From: Candidatus Gastranaerophilales bacterium
Lineage (GTDB): Bacteria; Cyanobacteriota; Vampirovibrionia; Gastranaerophilales; Gastranaerophilaceae
Direction: 5' to 3'
Assembly: GCA_910587245.1 (NCBI GenBank)
Contig: CAJULX010000040.1
Coordinates: forward strand, 1-13,623
Length of the DNA stretch: 13,623 bases
Under the pieces are notes generated by a model. It worked only from the letters and a program-made list of their open reading frames with translations, was not told the origin of the DNA and did not search any database. Position 1 is the first letter of the stretch, and every line of letters begins with the position of its first letter. A program made the position numbers and the translations under genes. Below, one piece after another: positions 1-7,039 of the stretch.

Positions 1-99
1 GGAGGAGGCGGAGCTGTTCTTAACCTTATACAGGGTAAAGGGGGTAACGGTGGGAGTGGGTTTGTAATCCTTGAATACAAATCCACAACACTTGATTAA
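1..99 (+). CDS. C-terminal end of a glycine-rich protein (partial)
   Basis: Frame 1 is open from the window edge to a TAA at 97-99 and encodes 32 residues. It begins GGGGAVLNLIQGKGG and ends GGSGFVILEYKSTTLD. Runs of glycine followed by a GGSGxVIxxY-type ending are typical of the glycine-rich domain that closes many bacterial surface proteins and phage tail-fibre-like proteins. A rho-independent terminator follows 25 bases after the stop, which supports a real plus-strand gene ending here. The rest of the gene lies outside the window, so function cannot be assigned. It could be an adhesin-like secreted protein or a prophage structural protein. Confidence 0.6.
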   Translation, partial: GGGGAVLNLIQGKGGNGGSGFVILEYKSTTLD

Positions 100-124
100 T
101 TTTAGATGAACAACTTTTCAATAA

Positions 125-157
125 GGGCGTATATGTAACCGATACGCCCGTTTTTTT
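125..157 (+). terminator. Rho-independent terminator of the glycine-rich gene
   Basis: A perfect 8-bp stem, GGGCGTAT (125-132) with ATACGCCC (142-149), encloses a 9-base loop. One G follows, then seven T (151-157). The T-tract is only on the plus-strand side, so it stops rightward transcripts from the gene ending at 99. Confidence 0.9.
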
Positions 158-181
158 ATGGTTATTTCGTTGTGTTGATAT

Positions 182-216
182 AAAAAAGCGCCGATTTTTA
201 AAATAAGCGGCACTTT
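182..216 (-). terminator. Rho-independent terminator of the rseP unit
   Basis: Read on the minus strand, AAAGTGCCG (216-208) pairs with CGGCGCTTT (193-185) over 9 bp with one G-U pair and a 14-base loop. The 3' arm runs into T residues (complement of 187-182). It lies 22 bases past the rseP stop. Together with the terminator at 125-157 it forms a convergent pair. Confidence 0.85.
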
Positions 217-238
217 AATTTTGATTTAATTTAAATTA

Positions 239-1660
239 TTAGAATTTATGCGTTACAAGGGCAAAAATATCGTTAAATATCACATAAATCATAAGTATAA
301 TTAATAGAAGGAAGAAAATCTTTCCAATAGTTTCGGTGATTTTTTCATCAATCTCTCTGCCAAGTATTTTTTCCAGTGCAAGAAACATTAAATGTCCGCC
401 ATCAAGTGCAGGAATAGGCAGAAGGTTAATTATGGCTAAGTCAATACTGATAATTGCGGTGAGCAAAAGCCCGTTCAACATTCCGTAGGTTTCGATAATA
501 TCTGAGCCTACTTTTGTAATTACAACAATACCGTGCATTTCAGACATCGGGATTTTTCCCGTTACAAGCTGCCATAAGCCAAAACCCATTAATTTTGTAT
601 TTGTCCATAAATAATCAAGAGAATTTACAACAATTTCTTTTACCGTATTTGTTTCTTTAAAAATTTCTTTTGTTTCAAGCTTAATGCCCAGAACCCCGCT
701 TTTATCGGTATAAATATTATTAAGAATAATTTCTTCACCGTTTCGCTCTAAAGCGATTGTAAGCGGCTTATAGCTGTCGGATAGAGCTTTTGCAATGCTT
801 TCAGGTTCAATATCTTCTTCTAAAACATATTCTTTTTTGTCTTCAAATTTGTCTCTTAAATCAATTTCTTCTTTTGTTAAATTAATTTCATTTGTTTGAT
901 ATTTTTCATATCCTGAAGCAACGCTTTCCGTTATATTTAGAGGTTTTTCGGGAGACATTTTGGGTAATAAAATTTTTGTATCTTTTTTTACAATGTTTTC
1001 AAAATCAACATCGGGGTTTAATTCTTTAAGTTCGTTTAATTTAGCTGTGATAATTTCATTATCTACAATTCCGTCAAAATATCTGCTTTTTTGTACAACA
1101 AAAATAAATTTATAAGAATTTGTTGCTTTAATACCGTTTACGGTTTTAATTTTATCCCCTGCTTGAGCTCCTGAATTTACTATGTTTGAAGCATTATCTT
1201 TTGTAATGATTTCTTTAATAAATACATCCGATGTGCCTGTAGGCAGTTTATGATACCAGGCTGCGGCAAGCATTGTTAAAAATATTGCAAAAACAACATT
1301 CATAAAAACGCCCGCAGAGACAATTATCGCCTTTTGCCATGGGGCTTTGTTTTTAAATCTTTCGGGAGAATCCGCAGGCAGTACATCTTCTTGCGAATTT
1401 TCTTTTGCGGTTTCTTTATCTTCTTCTTTATTGTCTTTTGTTTCTTCGTCATCAGGGAATGAAACATACCCGCCAAGAAGAAATGCGTGGATTAATATTT
1501 CCGTATCACCCCATTTTGTTTTAAAAAGAGTGGGTCCAATCGGCAGTCCGAAACCGAATTTTGACACCCTTACACCAAAAAGTCTTGCTGCGGCAAAGTG
1601 TCCTATCTCATGAACAAGTATCAGCAAGCTTATTAAAAAAAGCATTATAATTGTATTCAT
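239..1660 (-). CDS. rseP: Site-2 intramembrane zinc metalloprotease RseP (M50 family) with enlarged PDZ region
   Basis: Membrane-embedded protease that cuts transmembrane segments of single-pass substrates such as anti-sigma factors and leftover signal peptides. The first membrane helix (about 1-25) carries the zinc site HEIGH (residues 17-21). The conserved loop GGYVSFPD follows (63-70), then a very acidic stretch (69-100) and a second helix (about 110-135) with a GxxxN pattern. The PDZ domain starts near 145 (AGDKIKTVNG, 167-176) and seems to resume near 300 (TIALERNGEE). About 105 residues lie between these parts, making the protein somewhat longer than the usual 350-450. The third zinc-ligand motif is in NLLPIPALDGGH (412-423), and the last helix is at 448-463. 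It begins 24 bases after the 554-residue gene, so the two are probably cotranscribed. No sigma/anti-sigma pair is adjacent, so its substrate is unknown. Confidence 0.93.
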   Translation of the reverse strand: MNTIIMLFLISLLILVHEIGHFAAARLFGVRVSKFGFGLPIGPTLFKTKWGDTEILIHAFLLGGYVSFPDDEETKDNKEEDKETAKENSQEDVLPADSPERFKNKAPWQKAIIVSAGVFMNVVFAIFLTMLAAAWYHKLPTGTSDVFIKEIITKDNASNIVNSGAQAGDKIKTVNGIKATNSYKFIFVVQKSRYFDGIVDNEIITAKLNELKELNPDVDFENIVKKDTKILLPKMSPEKPLNITESVASGYEKYQTNEINLTKEEIDLRDKFEDKKEYVLEEDIEPESIAKALSDSYKPLTIALERNGEEIILNNIYTDKSGVLGIKLETKEIFKETNTVKEIVVNSLDYLWTNTKLMGFGLWQLVTGKIPMSEMHGIVVITKVGSDIIETYGMLNGLLLTAIISIDLAIINLLPIPALDGGHLMFLALEKILGREIDEKITETIGKIFFLLLIILMIYVIFNDIFALVTHKF

Positions 1661-1684
1661 TTTATTCTCTCTCTGGTTTTTTTA

Positions 1685-3349
1685 TTATCTTCTTTTTCTG
1701 CCCGTATATTTAAACAGGCCAAACATGGCAGGTTTGTATGATTCTAAATTGCTGTTGGCTTCAAGCAAACGCGCTTTCAGTTTTCTGTTTTCATCAGCAA
1801 GCATTTGATTTTTTTCTTTTAATTCAATTGTTCTTTGTCTGAATAATTGAAGCTTTTCATTTTGCTTTGAGCTGTTTAATTTGTAATAGCCGTTTAATTT
1901 GATTGCGATTTTTTTTGCGATGGTTTTTGCAATCATATCCAGTGTTCCCTGTGAAATATCAAGTTTAAAAGCATTTTGCGGTACAACATCCGCTGTTTGT
2001 TTTACAATTTCTCTTAAAATTTCTTTTACATTTTCGTTATTTTGCGGAACGGGAACGATACTTGCCGTTTGTCTTGTAATTTCTTCTCTTATAATGCTTC
2101 TGATATCATCAGCATTTAAATTTGAAGTGTTTGAAGCAAGAGCGCTGTCAAAATGAGTTGCTGTTTTTGGAACCTCTGGAACAATAATATCAGAGGGCAA
2201 ATCTTCCTGCAGGGAAGTATATTCCGCAGGTTCATCCTGAACATAATCTTGAAGTTCTGAAAATGAATCCGTATAGGATTCCGTAAAGATTTGCTCTAAA
2301 TCCGCAGGAGGAACGTCTTTTGCATCTCCGCCGGTAAAATTTTGTGCAAAGCTTTGCGCCAGCTGAACCAAATCGAGTTCATCATTTTTTGTATCATCGG
2401 CTTGATTTTGTACGGGTTCTGTCCGATTTTGTTCTTTAACGGGCTCAGACTTTGCCTGAGCTGTTTTTACAGGTTTAATACCCGTGTCAAAATAGGTTTC
2501 CGTGATACTTTCAGGCAAATGATTTGCTTTATTTATAAGGTTATTCGCCTTTTCTATTTCATCAACGGTAAAGCTTTCATTAATCATTAAATCATCCTGA
2601 TTATTTTGATTTTGTACCGTATATGCCGTTTTTGGCGGTATATAGCTATGGTCAACAACTATGGTTGAATTAGGAGAAACCGGCCCCGGCTTAAGATTTT
2701 TCATGGCAGGAGGCATAATTGTTTCTTCCGGAATAACTTCAACGGGGGTTTCAAGGGTATTATATTCAATTTCATTAACAACTGTTTCAAACTCAGCGGC
2801 ATTTTTGATTTCATCGGGTTTTATATCTTCCTGTTCCGTTTTGTTTGTTTGCGTCAAATCTTCAAGAGAAACGGAAGAGTAATTTTTATTTTCGGTATTT
2901 TGTTTTGAAATATCTTCCGCAGAAAAATCTTTAGGCTCATGTATTGAAGATTGATTATTTAAAATAGCCGCTGCGGTTTTTTCTTCAACAATAATTTCAG
3001 GGATAACCGTATCATCTTTAACGGGCTGCACATTATTTTCGGCAGGCGTCTGATTTGAAACGGAAGTTTTTATATCGGGCGCTGAAGCGGGAGCCTCCTG
3101 TTTTTTGAGTTCAGGTGCTTTTGCATTGAGTACGCCTTTTTTTGTTTTATTGTATTGTGCTTTTAATTTATCTAAAATTGTCAAATAGGAATTGTTGTCA
3201 AAAAATTCAATTCCGAATTCATTTTCATATATGGCTTCAATCTGCCATTCTTTTATAAATGAATTTAGTGTTAATAAGTCTATAAAATAGCCGTCAAGAG
3301 CCAATTTTGTCAGTATGGCGGATTTTGACAGAGCATTAAAATTATCCAT
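1685..3349 (-). CDS. Unrecognised 554-residue acidic, disordered protein with C-terminal coiled coil
   Basis: I do not recognise this family. There is no signal peptide or membrane segment, so it is probably cytoplasmic. Residues 1-70 look folded, with hydrophobic and aromatic residues in a helical pattern (LALDGYFIDLLTLNSFIKEW). About 75-410 is low-complexity, rich in E, D, N, P, T and Q, and probably unstructured. Two related segments follow, at about 419-438 (IREEITRQTASIVP) and 444-459 (LREIVKQTADVVP), then an amphipathic helix (468-486). A charged heptad-like coiled coil runs over about 496-536, and the end is basic (KYTGRKRR). A promoter-like site lies 25 bases upstream of the ATG, and rseP follows after 24 bases. 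A scaffold or polar-localisation protein is possible by architecture, but this is a guess. Confidence 0.8.
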   Translation of the reverse strand: MDNFNALSKSAILTKLALDGYFIDLLTLNSFIKEWQIEAIYENEFGIEFFDNNSYLTILDKLKAQYNKTKKGVLNAKAPELKKQEAPASAPDIKTSVSNQTPAENNVQPVKDDTVIPEIIVEEKTAAAILNNQSSIHEPKDFSAEDISKQNTENKNYSSVSLEDLTQTNKTEQEDIKPDEIKNAAEFETVVNEIEYNTLETPVEVIPEETIMPPAMKNLKPGPVSPNSTIVVDHSYIPPKTAYTVQNQNNQDDLMINESFTVDEIEKANNLINKANHLPESITETYFDTGIKPVKTAQAKSEPVKEQNRTEPVQNQADDTKNDELDLVQLAQSFAQNFTGGDAKDVPPADLEQIFTESYTDSFSELQDYVQDEPAEYTSLQEDLPSDIIVPEVPKTATHFDSALASNTSNLNADDIRSIIREEITRQTASIVPVPQNNENVKEILREIVKQTADVVPQNAFKLDISQGTLDMIAKTIAKKIAIKLNGYYKLNSSKQNEKLQLFRQRTIELKEKNQMLADENRKLKARLLEANSNLESYKPAMFGLFKYTGRKRR

Positions 3350-3373
3350 ATTAGTATAACCCTTCGTAAAACA

Positions 3374-3402
3374 ATTATAAATGATAAATAAACATCATGC
3401 AA
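3374..3402 (-). promoter_or_regulatory. Probable sigma-70 promoter of the 554-residue gene and rseP
   Basis: On the minus strand TTGCAT (complement of 3402-3397) and TATAAT (3379-3374) are separated by 17 bases. The start point would fall near 3367, leaving a leader of about 18 bases that just includes a GAAGGG ribosome-binding site 10 bases before the ATG at 3349. Confidence 0.55.
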
Positions 3403-3450
3403 TTGTAATACTGTGAAAATAGTATTTATGAACTGGAATAAGATAAGAAT

Positions 3451-4155
3451 TTACATTGCAACTTTTGATTTAAGAGAATACATTCTCTGCTGTTCTTCTA
3501 TTGTTCTTGCACCTGTTCTGTTTTGTGTTCTATAGCCTGCTCTTTTGTTTAAGGCGCCGAGTGTCATATTTCTGTTGTCATAAATTCTGTTTGAAGCTCT
3601 TTTTTCCATTAAATTATTGTACACCATTTTTGATGCCGCATTATTTTGCAGTGCTTTAAGTTTTGCATCGGTAATTTTGTCTTTAAGTGCGTTTACCTTG
3701 ATTGTTTTTGCTTTTCTTTTGAACATTCTAAATAAAATGCAAACTATAAAGGCAAATACAAGAAGCGCGTATCCTGCGCTTTTATCAGGATAAGGCTGGG
3801 TTTCAACGTTGTTAAAATTAATAACAACATCTTCAATATCATTACCCGTTACATAAATTCTGACCTTGTTTCCGATTTGCTGTGCTATAACGCTTTCAAC
3901 GCCGCTTACGTTATTGTATTGAACGGCAAAATTTTCTTTCAGGCTTGCATCTTTAATATCGAAATATTCTCTGCCCATTTCATCAATGCTGTTTTTAACA
4001 TTTGTTTTATAATCGCTTTTAATATCCAGTCTGATACTGTTTGTTGAAACTTCATCAGGATTAACGTTTATGGCATATATAAAATTATTGTTTGAAAATG
4101 CCGCAAGCGGTGATAAAAACAGACAAAAAAGTAAACTTATAATTAATTTTTTCAT
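3451..4155 (-). CDS. Secreted single-pass membrane protein with AMIN-like extracytoplasmic domain
   Basis: Not a named gene that I recognise. Residues 1-22 are a clear Sec signal (MKKLIISLLFCLFLSPLAAF). Residues 25-120 form a beta-rich extracytoplasmic domain whose pattern (YFDIKDASL, then VSGVESVIAQQIGNKVRIYV) recalls the AMIN domain, which targets proteins to peptidoglycan or secretin complexes. One transmembrane helix follows (about 127-143, YALLVFAFIVCILFRMF). A very basic tail of about 90 residues, rich in R, K and N, would face the cytoplasm and ends QQRMYSLKSKVAM. The topology is outside-to-inside. A promoter-like site upstream suggests separate transcription from ribH. The AMIN assignment is tentative because it rests on strand pattern only. 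Confidence 0.8.
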   Translation of the reverse strand: MKKLIISLLFCLFLSPLAAFSNNNFIYAINVNPDEVSTNSIRLDIKSDYKTNVKNSIDEMGREYFDIKDASLKENFAVQYNNVSGVESVIAQQIGNKVRIYVTGNDIEDVVINFNNVETQPYPDKSAGYALLVFAFIVCILFRMFKRKAKTIKVNALKDKITDAKLKALQNNAASKMVYNNLMEKRASNRIYDNRNMTLGALNKRAGYRTQNRTGARTIEEQQRMYSLKSKVAM

Positions 4156-4203
4156 AATTTATTGCATCCTAAGTCCCAAGTCTTTCTTAAAATACAATAA
4201 CTT

Positions 4204-4231
4204 TTTATAAACTTTGTATCATCAATCTCAA
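4204..4231 (-). promoter_or_regulatory. Probable sigma-70 promoter of the AMIN-like membrane protein gene
   Basis: On the minus strand TTGAGA (complement of 4231-4226) and TATAAA (4209-4204) have a 16-base spacer. The leader would be about 40 bases and includes AGGA 11 bases before the ATG at 4155. The site sits in the 124-base gap after ribH, where I see no good terminator, so read-through from ribH is also possible. Confidence 0.45.
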
Positions 4232-4279
4232 GATTTAAAATTGGTATTAACCTTAAGATCTATAAAATATGAAAAATTC

Positions 4280-4744
4280 TTAGATATTTTTAAGAAGGTT
4301 TGACATCTCAATAGCAGATTCTGCCGCATCAGCGCCTTTATTGCCGGATTTTGTACCTGCGCGCTCAATTGCCTGCTCAATATTATCGGTTGTAAGAACT
4401 CCAAAAATTACGGGTACCCCTGATTCAAGACTGACATGGGCAACGCCTTTTGAAACTTCCGCGCAAACATAATCATAATGAGAAGTTGAACCCTTTATAA
4501 CGGCACCCAGCGCAACTACCGCGCTGTATCCTTTTGCAGCTGCTTTTTTGCAGGCAAGAGGAATTTCAAAAGACCCCGGAACCCAGATAACATCAATATT
4601 TTGAGGGTCAACACCATGACGGATAAAAGCGTCTTTTGCGCCTGATAAAAGTTTTGAGCTTATGAATTCATTAAACCTTGCAACAACAATGCAAAATCTG
4701 TCATTCTTATCTGCGGTTAATTTACCTTCAAATATATTTACCAT
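4280..4744 (-). CDS. ribH: 6,7-dimethyl-8-ribityllumazine synthase
   Basis: Catalyses the penultimate step of riboflavin synthesis, condensing 5-amino-6-ribitylaminouracil with 3,4-dihydroxy-2-butanone 4-phosphate; family members assemble as pentamers or 60-subunit shells. The 154 residues match the usual family length. Visible hallmarks are RFNEFIS (23-29), PGSFEIP (56-62), GAVIKGSTSHYDY (80-92) with the catalytic-type His89, FGVLTTDN (114-121) and IERAG (126-130). The frame is open four codons further to a TTG at 4756. The ATG at 4744 is preferred because GGAG lies 6 bases before it. No other riboflavin gene is adjacent and no FMN riboswitch is seen, so it is probably a scattered, separately expressed rib gene. 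Confidence 0.96.
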   Translation of the reverse strand: MVNIFEGKLTADKNDRFCIVVARFNEFISSKLLSGAKDAFIRHGVDPQNIDVIWVPGSFEIPLACKKAAAKGYSAVVALGAVIKGSTSHYDYVCAEVSKGVAHVSLESGVPVIFGVLTTDNIEQAIERAGTKSGNKGADAAESAIEMSNLLKNI

Positions 4745-4781
4745 ATTTTTCTCCAAAAAGTTTAATAAATTCTTTGAAATT

Positions 4782-4790
4782 ATTTTAGCA
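4782..4790 (-). promoter_or_regulatory. Possible extended -10 promoter element of ribH
   Basis: The minus strand reads TGCTAAAAT, an extended -10 (TGn plus TAAAAT), about 37 bases before the ribH ATG. No good -35 stands 17 bases further upstream. The 88-base gap between the 504-residue gene and ribH has no obvious terminator, so ribH could also be read from upstream. Confidence 0.35.
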
Positions 4791-4832
4791 TAAAGAAAAT
4801 TTTAGTAAAAGAAGCCGCAGTCAAACTGTTAT

Positions 4833-6347
4833 TTATCTGACTTTAGTCCATTTGCCTTTTTTGAATTTTGCCTTCAGGCTGTAAGTTTCTCTGCCTGTGG
4901 CATCGTCATATTTATAATTTTCATAATAATATTTAGGCTCATTTGTTCCCGGTTTATATTCAATTCTTGTATCGGCTGAAAAACCTGTAAACGGTTTTTC
5001 TTTGTATCCTTCCATACGGCATACGGGATTTTTATTTTCATCAAATTCAACTTTCTTTTCCGCAGTTATTTTGGCAGATCTTTTCACATTGAAGCCTTCA
5101 TAATATTCGCAGCCGTCATCCGTAAATCTAAACTGCCTTGCTGATTTACGGGTGCCGTCAGCATAACGTACAATGTCTTCGTTATAGAATTCTGGTCTGC
5201 CGGAAGAATCAAGGTTTAATATTTTCGAATAAGTTGTTTTGCCGTCAGTGTATTCGGTTTTGCCTTCATAGCATGCTTGAATTCCGGAAGCGTCACCATA
5301 AGTGCCTCTTGCAGCTTTTATTGTTCCGTCGGAAAGTTCAACGCAGCCTTCCGTATATTTTTCCGGAGCGGAAGCGCCTGCGGGCATTGTTATGCCTTGA
5401 GAGTATTGAACACCGTCAGGAGTTAATTTATAATTTTTAAAATGCCTTACTTCCCCTGTTGCATTGTTGTATTTTATTACTTCTTTTGCAGTTTCAATAT
5501 TTTTCTTGCTGTTTTTAACATTATCTAAAGCAACGGTCATTCCGTCAGCATTTACACTGATTCTTCTTTTTGCTTTTGCAGTTGTTTTGCTTAATGATTT
5601 ACTGTAGCCTTCGGTATAAATCCAGCTGTCAGTTCCCGTTCTTACAAATGCGTTTGATTTGCCTATTCCTGCGCGCTGTAATGATGAAGAAGGAGCCGCC
5701 GAATAATCGTTTAATATTCTATGAATCCAGTTTCCTGTTTCGGTATTACGATTTAATGCATCAAAAGCGTTTTCGCTTGCTTTTTGGCTTGATACCGCAA
5801 ATGCTTCCACACCTTCCGATGCTTTTACTATTGAAGATACTTCACCGTTAACAGTGATTAATAATGCGTTTATCTTATCGTTTAAAGGCAGGTTATGGTT
5901 TTTTGTTTTAGGATTGGTCGAACCCGGTACCGGTTTATGCTCGTCAAATCCTTTTTGCATGTCTTCACCGAGTGATTTTATTTTATTCTTTATAAATTGG
6001 ATAAACGATGTTTTGCCTTCGTTATTTGCAGCGCCTTCCGCTTTATTTGCGGAATTGCTTGCGGCATTTACAGCTTGAGCTGCCGCCGAAGCTTCTTTTG
6101 CGGAAGGTGTTTTTCCTCTGTAATGATATGCGATTGCAGCAAGTGCAGCACCTGTTGCAAGGGTAAAAACTGCCCAAAAACCCTTGCTGCTTTTTGGTTC
6201 GGTATATTGGGGCTGATAAATGTCCTGTCCCGAATAGTTTTGCGCTTTAAAAGACACATTTTGTGTATTATTAAAAGATGAAGCCGTCTCGTTTTTAGAA
6301 ACTGCGGGCATTTTGGCGTAATTATTTACATTCAAACCTAAGGACAT
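4833..6347 (-). CDS. Unrecognised membrane-anchored 504-residue protein with C-terminal YxEG repeats
   Basis: I cannot name this protein. Residues 1-35 are polar and contain NVSFKA (30-35), a short leader pattern I associate with many Gastranaerophilales proteins. One hydrophobic helix at about 57-75 (GFWAVFTLATGAALAAIAY) probably spans the membrane. An Ala/Asn/Lys-rich linker (80-110) and a mixed helical region (115-230) follow. From about 240 to 500 the chain is a beta-rich series of units with a recurring Y-x-E/Q-G core (YTEGYS 244, YSQGIT 315, YTEGCV 331, YEGKTEY 360, YYEGFN 416, MEGYKE 445, YYENYKY 474), often preceded by a DG or DxxG turn. This recalls MORN-like or RHS-like beta repeats but matches neither consensus. 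GGGAAG five bases before the ATG supports the start. Confidence 0.8.
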   Translation of the reverse strand: MSLGLNVNNYAKMPAVSKNETASSFNNTQNVSFKAQNYSGQDIYQPQYTEPKSSKGFWAVFTLATGAALAAIAYHYRGKTPSAKEASAAAQAVNAASNSANKAEGAANNEGKTSFIQFIKNKIKSLGEDMQKGFDEHKPVPGSTNPKTKNHNLPLNDKINALLITVNGEVSSIVKASEGVEAFAVSSQKASENAFDALNRNTETGNWIHRILNDYSAAPSSSLQRAGIGKSNAFVRTGTDSWIYTEGYSKSLSKTTAKAKRRISVNADGMTVALDNVKNSKKNIETAKEVIKYNNATGEVRHFKNYKLTPDGVQYSQGITMPAGASAPEKYTEGCVELSDGTIKAARGTYGDASGIQACYEGKTEYTDGKTTYSKILNLDSSGRPEFYNEDIVRYADGTRKSARQFRFTDDGCEYYEGFNVKRSAKITAEKKVEFDENKNPVCRMEGYKEKPFTGFSADTRIEYKPGTNEPKYYYENYKYDDATGRETYSLKAKFKKGKWTKVR

Positions 6348-6465
6348 ACCGTCTTCCCAAATTTATAACATATCTTGTTAAAGCAGATAAAGGTCTAAAA
6401 TTGACAAAAAACGGATAAATGTTTCGAAATTTTAAGAACTTTGAAATATAACGGTTTTTTAAAAT

Positions 6466-6498
6466 AAAAAAAACGGCTTTCAAAATGAAAAGCCGTTT
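6466..6498 (-). terminator. Strong leftward terminator with no gene in front of it
   Basis: On the minus strand AAACGGCTTT (6498-6489) pairs perfectly with AAAGCCGTTT (6480-6471) over 10 bp with an 8-base loop. T residues continue to 6466. The plus-strand side lacks a T-tract, so the element stops leftward transcription. The nearest gene to its right is on the other strand. It lies 119 bases before the ATG of the 504-residue gene, so it either ends a small RNA made from 6500-6700 or works as an attenuator in that gene's leader. Confidence 0.8.
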
Positions 6499-6848
6499 GG
6501 AAATACTTTTACGTAATTCCTCGTGTGTGAAGTGAAGGTTAGTGTGTATTGGTTAGAATGTAATTAGTGTAATATTTTTATATATCTCTTTTTTTATTTA
6601 TCTCTTTTAAAATCTTTAACAGTCCTTGCATATATATAAAGTATATCGAGTTTAAATAATTGCCCCGGTGTGTTATGAAGTTTACAAATGTTTACAAAAA
6701 AGTCTAAAAAGCTTTATATATCAGGTTAATTTCAATTAATCCGTATTTAAAAATTATTAAGAAATGTTAATAAAAGGATGTTTTTTGAAAACTTATCTTA
6801 ATATTTCTTTACATTACACTTGTAAAAAGAAAACCATGATGATATATT

Positions 6849-6874
6849 AAAGATATAAATTATATATCTTTTTT
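6849..6874 (+). terminator. Weak AT-only hairpin followed by T-tract
   Basis: AAAGATATA (6849-6857) pairs with TATATCTTT (6863-6871) around a 5-base loop, and the T run extends to 6874. The stem has a single G-C pair, so it is a poor terminator. It may be only a symmetrical AT-rich site. No gene precedes it on this strand. Confidence 0.25.
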
Positions 6875-6939
6875 AAAGTACCTTATCTTTTTTAATTTTT
6901 CCATCATTTATCTTTTTATTTAAGCAGTCAAAAAAATAT

Positions 6940-7039
6940 GCACCAAAAACCAAAAAAAGGTTTCAGCGGGTGCGGAAATTATCATGCCTTTTAAAATTTT
7001 AAACGGTCAGCTTTGCGATGCCCGTATATTTTAAGGGCA
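6940..7039 (+). promoter_or_regulatory. Structured leader upstream of the sigma gene (hairpins and possible 16-codon ORF)
   Basis: A first hairpin has outer arms GCACC (6940-6944) and GGTGC (6969-6973) with an inner AACC/GGTT stem (6948-6951 with 6959-6962). A second pairs TGCCC (7019-7023) with GGGCA (7035-7039). Between them a short ORF (6984-7034) reads MPFKILNGQLCDARIF; its stop lies in the loop of the second hairpin. The sigma start codon is 55 bases further on. The stems are short, and no known riboswitch consensus is apparent to me. Confidence 0.25.

Noticed and set aside
1347..1613. 88-codon plus-strand ORF rich in Ser
   Set aside because: Shadow of the rseP coding sequence; its Ser-rich composition mirrors the Glu/Asp/Lys codons of the acidic rseP loop, and no family is recognisable.
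4745..4756. TTG start giving ribH four extra residues
   Set aside because: The GGAG ribosome-binding site would lie within the coding region; the ATG at 4744 is correctly spaced from it.
5138..6281. Several 60-100 codon plus- and minus-strand ORFs inside the 504-residue gene
   Set aside because: They overlap one another, have Cys/Arg/Leu/Phe-rich composition typical of shadow frames, and lack convincing ribosome-binding sites.
6681..6699. TTTACAAATGTTTACAAAA as a BirA-type biotin operator
   Set aside because: The copies are direct rather than inverted with the required spacing, and they lie about 2.7 kb from the bioG promoter.
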